Source: Rotaria socialis (lineage: Eukaryota > Rotifera > Eurotatoria > Philodinida > Philodinidae). From it: a DNA stretch of 64,000 nt. Positions 12,794 to 24,844 of the stretch are shown here, one piece after another; the stretch's first letter is position 1, and each line of letters starts with the position of its first letter. The position numbers and the translations under genes were made by a program. Below the pieces are notes generated by a model that saw nothing but the letters and a program-made list of their open reading frames with translations, was not told the DNA's origin and made no database searches. The stretch lies in the NCBI GenBank assembly GCA_905331475.1, contig CAJNYU010001345.1, positions 1 to 64,000 on the forward strand, in the 5' to 3' direction.

Positions 12794-15700
12794 ATGGATG
12801 AGCTCATCAATGATACTGATGAAACATCAGACAATAGAATTCTCGCATCTGATTGTTTTGATGACGAATTCAATCGTGAACCCGATGAAGAGGATGTAAA
12901 TATAGATCATGAAATTGATCAAATTGTAGATGAGGAATTAAATAAAGAAATCGAACAAGGAAGTCAAATTGCCGATGAACCTGAAGTGCATATAATATAT
13001 GATGACGAAGACAACGATGGGAGTGACAGTGGCTATGATGAGACTAATATTTCAGTTATTACTCCAGAACCTGTAATAAGCCTTCCTACTATTGTCATAG
13101 TTAGTATACGTATAATCTGAATCATAAACTGATAGACATGCTTGAGTACATTTTTCATTATAGACTACTTCCACTCCGGGGCGTGGACGCGGCCGGGTTA
13201 ATTCAAAAGCTGTCGATACAAACAATGAACCATTACCAAAACCACGCATTACTGATGTTGAACCAGATAAAGACGCTTATCCTAAACCTCCAAGAATAGC
13301 AAGATTACCGGTAATATTGATGTTTATTTCTTTTTCCCAAGAATATTCTTTCTTTTGTATTTTTAGCATTCATATTTTCGAAAACGAGAAGATCCTGCAT
13401 TAGTGGTACGTAGATTAGCAAAGAAAATTATTTAAGGATCTAGTCTTTCTATGATTTTCGAGAATATCGTTTAAATAATCGTCTTCGACATTCTCATTGA
13501 ACTACAATAAGATTCACACATGAAGATAGATAGTTAATGAATTATTTTTGTCTATTAGATCGAACGACGTGCTCCTATTCCATCATCTCCTTTAATTGAT
13601 TTTCGTGTTACACTTGATCAAATATCATTTATTATCGATCAAAGTGATACCAAGGAACAAGGTTATATACATGCATGCAGACGTTTTCGAACTATACAAT
13701 CCGATATAGATATTGATTCGTTAAAACCCATTCATGATATATGGAGTTTTGGTCTATCTATCTATCCATTAACATTACCGAAACCTATTTCATGTAATCT
13801 TTTGGATTTATTCTCAGATAAATTTGATAATGACGAAAATCGACCATTTTGGTTTACGTTCAAACATCCGCCTAAGTTTCAAGATTCAGTAATTCGTCAG
13901 TCAATGCCCAAAAATCCTGACCCGCATGGAGGAAATTCACTTGTAATCGGTCGTGAAATTTATTCAGATTTATGTTATGGAGCATTATCATCAATGAGTT
14001 GTTTTTATCTTCACAAAGATTACATAATTCGTAACAAGTCTATTTGGAAATTACGCTTTTATGATGAGCTTTTTCAAATTAATTCAAATATATTCAAGTT
14101 AGAAAATAATAATGCTGATCGAGTATCAACTCAAGTAAAACATAAGATACCACTTGATATTATTGATCGCGCAGCTATTTTTTATTTACGCAACGATGGA
14201 TTTGATCTATTTATAAATATGAAAGGAAATGTTCATGAATTACAACGAAAACTTAAGCCAAAAACTGATGATATTGATAGTACTCCATTTATACGTCAAG
14301 GAATACGCGATGGCAAACCAATGCCTACATTCTCAACAATTCGCATACGTATACGAGTTAAAGAAGAATCTTCTATTCTAGAAACTTTAGAACGTAACCA
14401 AAGGATAGGTCAAGATATTTCTAATGATGAAAAAAAATCTCTTGCACAATCAAAGTATGAGGAATCTTTGATTGTAGTACGACAAGCATTCAGACTTTGG
14501 TTTGATTTTTTTAACAATAATCGTATACAAGTTAGCTTTGGTTCGATAATAACAAAACGTATATCTCTAGACAATATAATGTCCCTCAATTCTCATAGAT
14601 TTCCGACATTTATTCAATCTTATTCATGGGCTATGCTATGTAATATTGGTTTTCGTGTACAAGTTCAATTATATTTATGCAAGAATTTTGTGAACGAATT
14701 ACATGCATATTCTGATTCAAGAAATAATGAAACAGATCCTTCGGAAGTCGATGATCGCTTTTATCGTTTATGTTTATATTTACATCGACGATCATTAGAA
14801 TATTTTTTTCTTGACTTCGATAAAGAAATTCAAATAGGTATTTCTATATATGACGAAAAATATTACTCGTCAAAAGACAGAAATTTGCCTAAGTCGAACT
14901 TTACTCAACTAGCAACAGCCACAGCATATGTTCCATCCGTTGTTTTAACGCCAACAACGATTAAAATTCGTCCATTGAAGTTATGTAAATTAAATCGTGT
15001 TCTTCGCGAGAAGCGATTTGGTAACTGTTTAAATTTTGCTCTCGTCGAATTACGTGACGAAGCTCAACGGTTACTTTTTCCCACCGAATTTCGTGCATTA
15101 AAAGATCAAATATTGAATTATTTAAAAAATGGATTTTTCATAACACCAGCGCGAACGTATAAATATTTACATCATTCACAAAGTCAAGTTAAATGTAAAC
15201 AATTCTGGTTCTACTATCATGATAAAGAAAATGGATATCTCTCACATGACGATGCGTATGCTTGGATGGGAAATTTCGATAAAGAACGTGTCGTAGCGAA
15301 ACATGCAGCACGTATTGCACTTTGTTTTACAAGTTCAGATAAAACGATACAGGTAAGAAGAAAATTTTCTCCTAATTCGAAATGACGAGAGAACATAAAA
15401 AATTGTCTTGTCCTCTTATTTGGGGTGAACCATTGATTTCTCGCTGCCGAACTATTCAGTGTTTATAGATAGTATTTGGTCTCTTACCTGACCGTCTAGG
15501 TGGTATCTCACTACATATATCATTCGGAGTTTCAGATCGGCTTGTTTTTGGTAAGCTACGATACAAATATAATGAAGTCGCGCTCTTAACGTCACCTATT
15601 CACATGCCAACAGATATCGAGACACTTATTTATTCTTTCTCGAGAATTTCAACTCAGAGATAAGATCATCATTCGATGCATTGTACTCCTATTTTTCACA

Positions 15701-18700
15701 CAATCGTTTGGTCTAAGCCTGAAAAATATATGTAGGAATGTATTTTGATTCAGATCACTGCCGATCGAGTCACTTATGTTCGCGATGTCAAAGATCAAAC
15801 AGGAGAATATGCATTCACCGATGGCGTTGGAACAATTTCAACGCAACTTCGAGATGAAGTATGATAATTATTTTAAAAATGAATATTTTGTTTCTCAAAT
15901 ATATTTGAATAGATATTACAATTCTTACAACGCAAAAAGGAATTCAGCGTTTTACAAATTCGTTATGGTGGTTGTAAAGGTACACTTTCAGTTGATCCAA
16001 GACTCGATGGTAAACAACATCAATTGCAAATTCGAGACTCGATGAATAAATTTACTACCGATCATGATATACTTGAATTATGCAAATTATCAGCTCCACG
16101 TAAGTATTTTTTATTGTGCAAACGTTTCCCGATTTACATGTTTTTCTAACAGAAAAATAAATTACTTAGACAGTGGGAGCGATTTAACCATCCGAGTTCT
16201 ATACAATGAGTTTTGATTGTGTTCTTTTTTTATCTGCAAATTGAGAGTAACACTTGCGAAAACATTATCCATGAAACTTTCTTCATTCATTCTTCTAATC
16301 TTATGTGAATGTTAGGAGCTCTACATCTCAATCGGCAAGATATAGTTTTACTCGAAAGCCGCGATATACCACATACAACATTTCTTCATCTACAAAACGA
16401 AGAACATTTATTACTTATTCGTTCTCTATTGATGCCGTCCAGTGCTTATGAACTATTACAAGAAAAACTTCTACCGATATTTGAATTACGGAAAATAGCT
16501 CGGAATATCAATATAGTGGAAGAACAATTTTTTATTAGATTAATCATAACATGTGCATTTAATATTATACGTGAATTAATAGATAGAACAAGAATACGGA
16601 TATCCGATAGAAAAGCAAGAAATATGTTTGGTATTGTCGATGAGTATGGTGTATTAGAATATGGTCAAGTATTTGTTCAATATACGGCAATGCGTGAAAA
16701 TACATTGAATTATTTTGAAAAAGATGAATCGAATCAATGTGTAATTTTACAACAGAAAGTTGTTATTACAAAAAACCCATGCCATCATCCAGGTGATTTG
16801 AGAGTATTTGATGCAGTTTATCATCATGAATTGGAACATTTAAAAGATGTTGTTGTTTTTCCACAAAAAGGCCATCGGCCACATCCCAATGAAATATCCG
16901 GATCCGATTTAGATGGTTAATATTCGAAAACTAAAGCAAAAAGTTTATTTTGTATGCTAACATATTGTTTTGTCTTTTAGGTGATGAATATGTTGTTATT
17001 TGGGATAAAGATTTAATACCAAAAACGCCCAATGAAGAGGCTTATGCTTATGATTCTCAAGAAGATCCGCCGAAAATGAAACGACCAATAACTCGAGATG
17101 ATATTAATCAAATTGTAATGGAAGTTAGTGAACAAGATTGCCTTGGAAGTTTATCAAATATTCATCTAGCTTATGTCGATAAAGAAGGCATTAAGTCAAA
17201 AATATGTACTGATTTAGCTGGAGCTATTTCACAAGAAGTAGATGCTGCAAAAACTGGTAAACATCCGTTAACAGAAGCGCAAATTGCTGACCTTAGAAAA
17301 GGGCTGAACAACATATGGCCCGATTTTATGAAATCACGTGGAAAAAAGAATTTTTATCCATCAGAACGTATTCTTGGTAAGTTTTTATTACTTCCTTCAC
17401 AGATCTGAATCCATACATAAAGTAGAAAGCTTTAATTAGTAAAAAGTAGCCTTTTCTTTATTTTTTGATTGATAACATCAGATTTTAGATGTTCAAAACA
17501 AAACAAAATCGATTGTGTTTTATTTTCAGGTAAATTATATCGTTCAGCACATCGTTCTGTCTCAGGTTGGAAACGAGCAATAAGTAGCCATGGTAATCTG
17601 CGTCATATGGATGTAGCTGCCACATTAACTGCGGGTACGGATGTAAAAGATCAAGAAAATAATGAAACTAGTATTACATCAAATATGACAAGATCTGATA
17701 ATACACAGTCACTTGATCCGTTCATATTTCATGAAAAGTATCGAAAATATCTTCCGGAAATAAGACGCTTATATTCAACATATGTATATGAATTACTTGA
17801 AATCATAAGTTTGTATCGGTTCCAAGATGAAATCGATCTTTTTTGTCGTTGTGAATCAATGGATGCTTCTGCAGGTGGAAATAAAAAAGGTGGTCTTGAA
17901 GATTCAGCTTCGATTGAAGTACAAAATTTAGTTGAGAAAATAAAAAAAGACTTCTATAAAGAATTTAATCAACGGCGTGCAAAATACGACTGCTGTCAAA
18001 TTGAATATGATTCTTATAGGCAGCGTCACAAAGTTGTTAGTTGTGATTATTGCACTGAAGATAAATTAGCCAAAGCCGCTTGTGCTTATATATATAGTTA
18101 TAACAAAAGCGGTCGCTTACCACCAAAATCGAATCGACGCATACTCAGTTTTCCATGGATTTTCGGCCATCATCTTATTACGTTACGTGAACGTAATCGT
18201 CCAACCGATTATATTGATCAATCGAATACAATTGTTGGTCATGCGTGTTCATTATATCTTGAAAATTTTACACCAAAATTCAAAGGTTTTAGACCAGAAA
18301 ATGATACTGGTTTTGAAACTGTTGAATTGTATTACAAAACAGTTGAAGAAAAGCCAACTACTCTATTACGTACAAGAGGAAAATCGGATGACAAAACCAT
18401 TCGTGTACCATTACTTAAAGCTTGTTTTATTGAAATTTTAAACGATTGGTTAATCAAACAAAAAATCTTTGGCGAGCAATGCATCGAAACCGATAAAAAA
18501 CCTTTGATACCCGAATTGATTTGGCATGAATTAATCATATATTTTCTTACAAATGAATATCAACAAAATGTTCGTGTTTTAACAGCTGCAAGGACTCAAA
18601 CTTATATAACCGAGCCTTACCGTCAAATTATTAATGATTATCGTGTAACATGGACAAAAAAGGAAAAGGAAGAATTGCAAAATATGTTTCTTGAAATACA

Positions 18701-18830
18701 TTCACTTGCTGTAAACCGTATTCAAGCAACGCAATTGACAATGTGGTCTTATCTTGATGAATATATTACGTTAGCTTTACAATGTATTGCTATCGAAAAG
18801 AAACTTATTGACAAATGGATTTTTCCATAA
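12794..18830 (+). CDS. Cellular RNA-dependent RNA polymerase (RdRP/QDE-1-EGO-1 type)
   Basis: Nine exons: 12794-13072 (or 13099), 13164-13310, 13367-13405, 13559-15352, 15754-15858, 15913-16099, 16316-16915, 16981-17376, 17530-18830. They encode about 1615 residues, or nine more with the alternative first donor. The N-terminus is very acidic and is followed by a glycine/arginine patch (GRGRGR). The polymerase core is recognised by the conserved blocks YAFTDGVGTIS, QIRYGGCKGTLSV, QVFVQYTA, ITKNPCHHPGDLRVF and the catalytic GSDLDGDEYVV. That last block has the Asp triad (DxDGD, about residues 1047-1051) split by an intron inside the Gly codon. Such enzymes copy RNA templates to prime or amplify small interfering RNAs. 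All catalytic residues are present and no frame is broken, so the gene looks functional. Bdelloids are known to carry many such genes. No transposon is seen nearby. Confidence 0.93.
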
Positions 18831-20182
18831 TATTATTAGCATCAGTCAGAATATGCGTGACAGGGAGAGCTCGCGTCGATTCTTTACCTAGTCTATTTTC
18901 CCTGGAAATATTTTTTTGTTTTTCTAAAATCGTAGAAATCTTCTAACGATTTCACTTCAGTATAATATAAAAAGCCTATCTCCTATTTAGAAACTATTAC
19001 AACTATTTGTTCCAACGGCTCATGTTAACAAAACAAACACTCTCTGTCCAAAGTATTAGTTCTCACCCTATGTTGATTGAAAGTCTTAGACTTTTGACGT
19101 GTAACTTATTTCTAAGCTATCGAAGTACTATGGCTATATGTATAACGGTATTTGAGTACATCGATAATAATTCTTTAAAGAAAACATACCCTTTTCAGTA
19201 GTTCAGATAGAGATACACATTGTATTTTTATGACATTTCGACTTAAATATTGATCGACAGAGTTTCATTGAACTTTAGTAATAAGATTAGCGTAATATTT
19301 TACTTAAGTTTTTTTCCCATTCATTCAATTTTTACTTAGACTGAATTATTATTGTTTATCTTTTTAATAATTTGATGTGTTGTTTCTTAAAGACTATATC
19401 GTATGTAATTGTCTGTAAACAAAGTGTCAGGGTTTTACATGATTCAACAGTCTTTTTTTGTAAGTTTTTAATAAACTGATTTTTTTATAATAACAAATCC
19501 ATTGAGAATGATAGGAGCGACAGATGTTGTTTTAGATGATAAATATTGATAGTTGGTTCTACGTAAAAGTATGTCTTAGTTTTGTGTTGATTTGATTGAA
19601 AACCAACATAAAGCGAATATTGCAAGATAATATTTACAAAAAGAAAATAGCCGAAGAATATATGACTAGAAATTTAAATCCTCATAAATATGACAGGTGC
19701 AACTGCGACATCGAATTTCAGTGTAGGATTAGTTGTTCTTTCTTTCGCATTCACTGGAATATTCCGCGATTCATGTTTTTCATCGTCGATATGCATACTT
19801 CCCGTAGTTAGCAACTCATAAATCAAAAACTGAATACACAATTTTACTTCCACTGCGCTTCACATTTTGACTATGCAGGGTATGAGTGAATAAATTATTG
19901 AAACATAAATTTCATTTATCTTCGATCGTAAATTTTCATTATAGAATATATGCGGTAGTTATTTCGACTGTGAATTGCAGACATAATACTTAGATTATCC
20001 GAATAGACATGAAAGTATAGCATTATTTGGATATTTGTTTTTGTCGGAGAAATATTTGCTACTGAAAAAAAATACTCATGAAATGCAGATAAGAAAAATT
20101 TTCGTTCTAGATTTAATCTCAATGGTACTAAAGGAATATGTATTATTAATCGGCTTTAGTCATCGTTATCTTTCTCTTAAAA
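18831..20182. other. Intergenic region
   Basis: AT-rich DNA between the polymerase gene and the small membrane ORF. Open frames here are short, without codon bias or recognisable domains. Nothing further is seen. Confidence 0.5.
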
Positions 20183-20479
20183 ATGCCAACAGACTATTGG
20201 ATGATTTTGGCTTATGTCATGATATTTTCGTCAATAATTTTATGTGGCCTAGTGCCAATGATACTTCGTCTTTATAACGCTCGCCAAGATTTTTATCATG
20301 ATCATTCTGTTCATCAAGCTGCTGAACGCTCATCACGAAATGCATGCGTAAATTCAAAATCCAATTATGGCGATGAACAGTTGGCTTTGTCCGATATCAA
20401 TTATCAACGACTTAATTCCTATGATAGACCAAATAATTATACACAAATACCATTTATTGATGATGAGGCTTTTGTTTAG
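20183..20479 (+). CDS. Small single-pass membrane protein, unknown
   Basis: An intact 98-residue frame from ATG to TAG. Residues about 5-28 (WMILAYVMIFSSIILCGLVP) form one hydrophobic segment. A positively charged region follows (LRLYNARQ), and the polar tail is rich in S, N and Y with YQRLNSY and a final acidic DDEAFV. The layout suggests a type III or signal-anchored protein with a cytosolic tail. It is single-exon and isolated. I do not recognise a family. The composition is more protein-like than the other short frames in this interval, but it could still be chance. Confidence 0.45.
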   Translation: MPTDYWMILAYVMIFSSIILCGLVPMILRLYNARQDFYHDHSVHQAAERSSRNACVNSKSNYGDEQLALSDINYQRLNSYDRPNNYTQIPFIDDEAFV

Positions 20480-21643
20480 ATATATTTTCCCGGTTCAAAG
20501 ACAATTTATACATTCACGTATCTGTAAACCTTATCTTTCACTCTAGATTAGAAAGTCATAGTGTTTCTTTGATGGCAATTTTAGTGCCTGAGAAATAAAC
20601 CTGTTTATTTTTACGAATGAAAGTCGTAGTTTTCCAATATTTATAAGAGACCCGTGCGTATTGTAAGTCCAGGAAATAGTACACATTTTTTTCATTTTAG
20701 AAATAACATTCGCGAGCTGATAAATCAGCATACTTTGGCCGATTGAGATACTGAATTTTAAGAATTTTTCAGTAGATGTGCAAACAGTACAATCAGTTAT
20801 GACTCGATTATTAGATCAATGTTAGAACTGACAGCCTCGACATTACGTACTACATTGTAGATTTCCTAGAATTCGAATATTTCAATCTATGCATCAGAGA
20901 AATATGTTTCTATATTTCATTTGAGTTAAAATACACACTGTTCCATAATCAACCAATAAAACTACATGTTTTCATGGTAGAAAAGTTCTAGGTCGTCAAT
21001 GTAAGCTCTATCAAAACCTACGAGTTGACAACAGAAGATCAATTTTCAATCACAGGCCACTATGACTTTCTACTCTCGGTTGAACGAAAACTTTACTGTG
21101 AAATGGTCGAAAATTATTTTCTTTTAAATGTCTGTGCGATTGTTTTTTGTATATATGTCATGAACAAATCGTATTCAAATATATATATGCAAAATGTTCT
21201 AATAAAAAATAAACACTACTCCTTCAATCTCTTCCGAATCAAAACATAAAACATGATGTAGATGCTGTTGTCAATTAGAAGGAGATTCTTCAAGTTTACT
21301 ATTCTGTCCAGATGGATCTTATGGGTGCAGAAATTCTGAGAAGTTAGAATGGGGATTGCAAATAAGATGCCCACTACAGTTGGCGGTGGTACGTGAGTGA
21401 CTTTTATGACATTCTGTCGGAGGAAATGATTGCTTCAATGTAATCTCTGCAGGAGTGGCGGAAAGCGAGGGAAGTGTAAACTCTCCAATGGCGAAAAAAT
21501 GTTCATTTTTTTCAGGCAAAAATATCAGATTTCGTTTGCATTTCTACATTTTTATTTTCATCATTATTCAGGGTAGCCAACCAAATCTAAACGGAGTCTT
21601 TTCTTTCTCGCAATGTTAAATATACTTTTTAGATTGAAATCAA
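20480..21643. other. Intergenic region
   Basis: No supported gene. Short frames in this stretch lack any recognisable domain. A pyrimidine tract followed by AG at 21631-21632 is the likely acceptor for the SRD5A3 leader. Confidence 0.5.
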
Positions 21644-22450
21644 ATGATTGAAATTGATTTTAACTTGTTGCTGTCGTTTTTTTGGTTATGCATATCAGCT
21701 GGTGTATTAGTACCAGGCATATGGTTATTGATTGATGGTAGAACAAATCTAGCAATACTTAATATGATTCTCGAACGTTTCTATCTATTTGGAAAATTAA
21801 AAAATGACAATGCAGATAAAAAAAAAATTTTCAGTGATGTACCAAAATCGTATTTTATTCATTTCTATATCATCGGTCTGGTGATAAATATACCTTTATT
21901 ACTTTGGTATCGTTCATGCTTATTTTTATTGATAATGTTTATTTGTCATATGTTTCGACGTTTATATGAATGTAAATTTATTCATAAATTTGGTCAAAAT
22001 TCAACCATGAGTTTTATTCATTATTTGGCTGGATTAATTCATTATCCATGTTTTGGTTTAACAATTATTGTTGACGATAAATATGGATATAAAAATATTT
22101 CTACAGTAAATTATTCTTTCTCATTCTTATTATTTATCTACGCAAGTTATATTCAATATAATGTTCATTTAACACTAGCAAAAAACCATCGAAACAAAAA
22201 TGAAAATTACCCAATACCAACCGGTTATTGGCCATTTGAATATTTTTCTTGTCCAAATTACATAGCCGAAATGTTTATATACGTTGCATTTTTACTGATC
22301 AGTCATCGAACATCATGTTTTATGTCATTAACAATTTGGGTTATCGTCAATCAATGTCTATCGGCTTTGTTAAGTCATCGTTGGTATTGTCAACACTATG
22401 GTCAAATGTATCCGACGAAAAGACGTGCGCTAATACCTTGTATTCTGTAG
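21644..22450 (+). CDS. SRD5A3: Polyprenol reductase, steroid 5-alpha-reductase family member 3
   Basis: Reduces the alpha-isoprene unit of polyprenol to make dolichol in the ER membrane, supplying the lipid carrier for N-glycosylation. It is a single exon of 268 residues, somewhat shorter than the human protein (318). Several hydrophobic segments are present. Family landmarks are YFIHFYIIGL, RRLYECKFIHKF, SFIHYLAGL, IQYNVHLTLA, YPIPTGYWPFEYFSCPNY (the C-terminal block typical of the family), SHRWY and the final YPTKRRALIP. The ATG is 11 bases after an acceptor-like AG. It is 152 bases upstream of TMEM216 on the same strand. Confidence 0.9.
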   Translation: MIEIDFNLLLSFFWLCISAGVLVPGIWLLIDGRTNLAILNMILERFYLFGKLKNDNADKKKIFSDVPKSYFIHFYIIGLVINIPLLLWYRSCLFLLIMFICHMFRRLYECKFIHKFGQNSTMSFIHYLAGLIHYPCFGLTIIVDDKYGYKNISTVNYSFSFLLFIYASYIQYNVHLTLAKNHRNKNENYPIPTGYWPFEYFSCPNYIAEMFIYVAFLLISHRTSCFMSLTIWVIVNQCLSALLSHRWYCQHYGQMYPTKRRALIPCIL

Positions 22451-22502
22451 TTGATACGTAGCGACATCTTTAGAAAGTTCTTTTTTTTTGGTGTTGAACA
22501 TG

Positions 22503-22516
22503 ATATCCATAGTAAC
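22503..22516 (+). promoter_or_regulatory. X-box-like site upstream of TMEM216
   Basis: ATATCCATAGTAAC matches the RFX consensus GTHNYYATRRNAAC at 13 of 14 positions (the first G is A). It lies 86 bases before the ATG of a ciliary transition-zone gene. Its position and orientation support a functional X-box, but one mismatch leaves room for chance. Confidence 0.45.
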
Positions 22517-22602
22517 ATATTTCTTTAATCATGTCGTCCTTAACTCAGTGATGCTTGTTTTGATTGGATTGATAAAGAAAATCTAATATCTATTGATTTG
22601 AG

Positions 22603-23082
22603 ATGGCTGTTGGTGCGAGTGAATTGTCAAATGTCCGATCATCTGTAGTATTCGAAATATTTTTAGTAGCAAATCGTTGGTGTGTATTTCTTTGGGTACT
22701 AGTGGAATCTCTTTGTTTTGTGTATAAAAATGCAACAATTATATATCCTACTCAAGGTTATATAGCTGGAGAAATAATCTTAATGTTAGCCGTATTTTTT
22801 GTGGATCTATTGCGTTTATTACTTGGATCAATCTCAAATCGAACTGAAAGCATTCTTCTGTCGGCTGCTACTATTATATTAACATTTGCTATATTTTTTG
22901 GATATTTATATTTTATTGCATGGCAATTGTTTGTTGTACGCGCAGAATTAATTATGACAATTATTGCATTGATTTTTACTGGATGCAGCATTGTATTTCT
23001 AATATTATGTATTGTATTTTTTGCTCGCCCATCGCCAATGCCAGCAGTTTACCGACAAATGCCATATCGAACAACGATGTAA
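22603..23082 (+). CDS. TMEM216: Transmembrane protein 216 (ciliary transition zone)
   Basis: A tetraspan membrane protein of the Transmemb_17 family. Vertebrate TMEM216 belongs to the Meckel/Joubert (tectonic-like) complex at the ciliary transition zone. It is a single exon of 159 residues, close to the usual length of about 145. Four hydrophobic segments lie near residues 18-42, 52-74, 85-107 and 113-140. The order of blocks VFEIFLVANRW, LVESLCFVYKNA, PTQGYIAGEIILML, DLLRLLLGSISNRTES and LFVVRAELIMTIIAL follows TMEM216 rather than TMEM17, though the paralogue TMEM80 cannot be excluded. An AATAAA occurs at 23163. Confidence 0.8.
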   Translation: MAVGASELSNVRSSVVFEIFLVANRWCVFLWVLVESLCFVYKNATIIYPTQGYIAGEIILMLAVFFVDLLRLLLGSISNRTESILLSAATIILTFAIFFGYLYFIAWQLFVVRAELIMTIIALIFTGCSIVFLILCIVFFARPSPMPAVYRQMPYRTTM

Positions 23083-23162
23083 AATGAAAACATTTGTGTT
23101 TCTTTCTTTTTTTTTATGAGTTGTTAGATATCTCATTGTGAAGTAACTACTAAATTTCAAAC

Positions 23163-23168
23163 AATAAA
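23163..23168 (+). terminator. Polyadenylation signal of TMEM216
   Basis: AATAAA lies 81 bases after the stop codon on the coding strand. Confidence 0.45.
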
Positions 23169-24341
23169 TAATCTCCTCTGGGGGACGTTACAATCTCAAC
23201 TGAAAAAAACAATATTCTATAAAAATGAGAATACTGCTGTCAAGTAGAGAATGAAATGATGAAATTTTCATTGTTAAATGAACTAAATTCTTTAGGAATC
23301 AATTTCTGACTGTTACTATAAGAAGAAAGGAGAAATTCATATTCTCATGTCAAGTTGGTAATTTTAACAAAAATTACGAATGAATAGGTTATTTGAATGA
23401 AAGAACGCTTCATTAGTCAACCAACGTTTGAATAAAATTTGATGACTTGCGAAATTCGTGAAAATCTTCTAGCAAGAAAATATTTTTCTACGTATGATTT
23501 ATCGATTTCGAATTCAAGAATTTTCTAGCTAACTAGTTTTTAATATAAGAATAAAACAAAATATTTGACCTAGTCGAAACCAATTAAACAACACACATAT
23601 TTCATCAACAAAATAACCTAAGGATAAATACCGGTGAGTTCCTGGGACGGAAAATTCTTCAATGAGAAATCCCGGGTTCAATTGAACTCACTTTTTTGGG
23701 TAAGAGTAGTAGATGAACTTTTGTAGAAATCCACCTTTCAAACAGGAAACTGCTATTTAATCACTAGCAGCAAAAGAAAAATCTCGAAGCAAATATTTAT
23801 TATCCAGGATCTGAGCTTGAGAGATTCTAGTGAAATGAAACATTCGACTTTGTAACTTCTTGCAAACTATAAATAGAGCTGCACAACAGGGGCTATTCCA
23901 AGAACCTATTGAGCGCTGTGACACTTACAATGAGCAGATCTTTGAATCTAAATTCGAAGCAAATTGTCTAATTGCATTAAGTTATTATTTGAACACGTCA
24001 ATATTATTGATAGAAAACTAATCGTTGATGTATGTGGAATTTCATATTCCAAAATTTATTCTAATTTTAAAAGTAGAATATTTCATTTCATGATTCATAT
24101 GTAAATGAAATATTTTGACCGGAAATTATTAGTCGCATAGAAAAACATCCTTCTCGAGAAAAAAAAAGAAATAATATTTATATCGACGAATTTTATTTTA
24201 ACGACAAACATAGCAGAAGGAAAAGTACATTTGATTGGCGCTTGAGTAAATTTCTTTTTCTCTTGATATTCTATTTGACATATTAATTGATTTTTGATGT
24301 ATTTCTCTCATAAGTAAATTTTTATTTGTATCGCTAACTCA
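23169..24341. other. Intergenic region
   Basis: AT-rich, without usable open frames or clear repeats on either strand. I see no gene here. Confidence 0.55.
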
Positions 24342-24836
24342 ATGGCAAAACACACAAAATCAAAAATATTTCTTCCAAGAAAAACTAAAACTATTCCTAA
24401 CAGCAAACAAACTCATCATAAGAAAATTGACAGCGATGACCATGATGATAATGATGATGATGATGATGACACATTTTCATCTCATTCTACGCTTTCTATT
24501 GATCCCAAGCAATCGTTAATAAATAACACCGGTCGTAATTTATACATATCAGCTATGAAACAAGCACATGAAGCCAGACATCAAGCGAAAATTCAACAAC
24601 AGAATAGAAAAGCCCCAACGATCATTGAACGTCAAACAATGTTAACCAAGACAAAGCCAATAGCAATCGATGATTTCAATCGTTTATTTGAAGAAAAACG
24701 TTTACGACCGACAACAATGAAAAATGATTTGATGGAAATTTATCAAAAAGCAACAAGTCGTGTGCGGTCAATTTTAGATAAACAAGAAATCGATCAATTT
24801 ATTCGAACAACTGAGAACAGAAAAAATATCAAATAG
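24342..24836 (+). CDS. Orphan acidic/basic protein
   Basis: An intact 164-residue frame. The N-terminus is lysine-rich (HTKSKIFLPRKTKT). An Asp run encoded by GATGAT repeats lies at about residues 31-43. The C-terminal half is predicted helical and charged (AMKQAHEARHQAKIQQQNRK, DDFNRLFEEKRLRPTTMKND, QEIDQFIRTTENRK). AATAAA overlaps the region just after the stop (24839-24844), which supports a real 3' end. The start is the first ATG. No family is recognised. The composition suggests a small nuclear or cytoskeletal protein, but that is a guess. Confidence 0.5.
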   Translation: MAKHTKSKIFLPRKTKTIPNSKQTHHKKIDSDDHDDNDDDDDDTFSSHSTLSIDPKQSLINNTGRNLYISAMKQAHEARHQAKIQQQNRKAPTIIERQTMLTKTKPIAIDDFNRLFEEKRLRPTTMKNDLMEIYQKATSRVRSILDKQEIDQFIRTTENRKNIK

Positions 24837-24844
24837 ACAATAAA

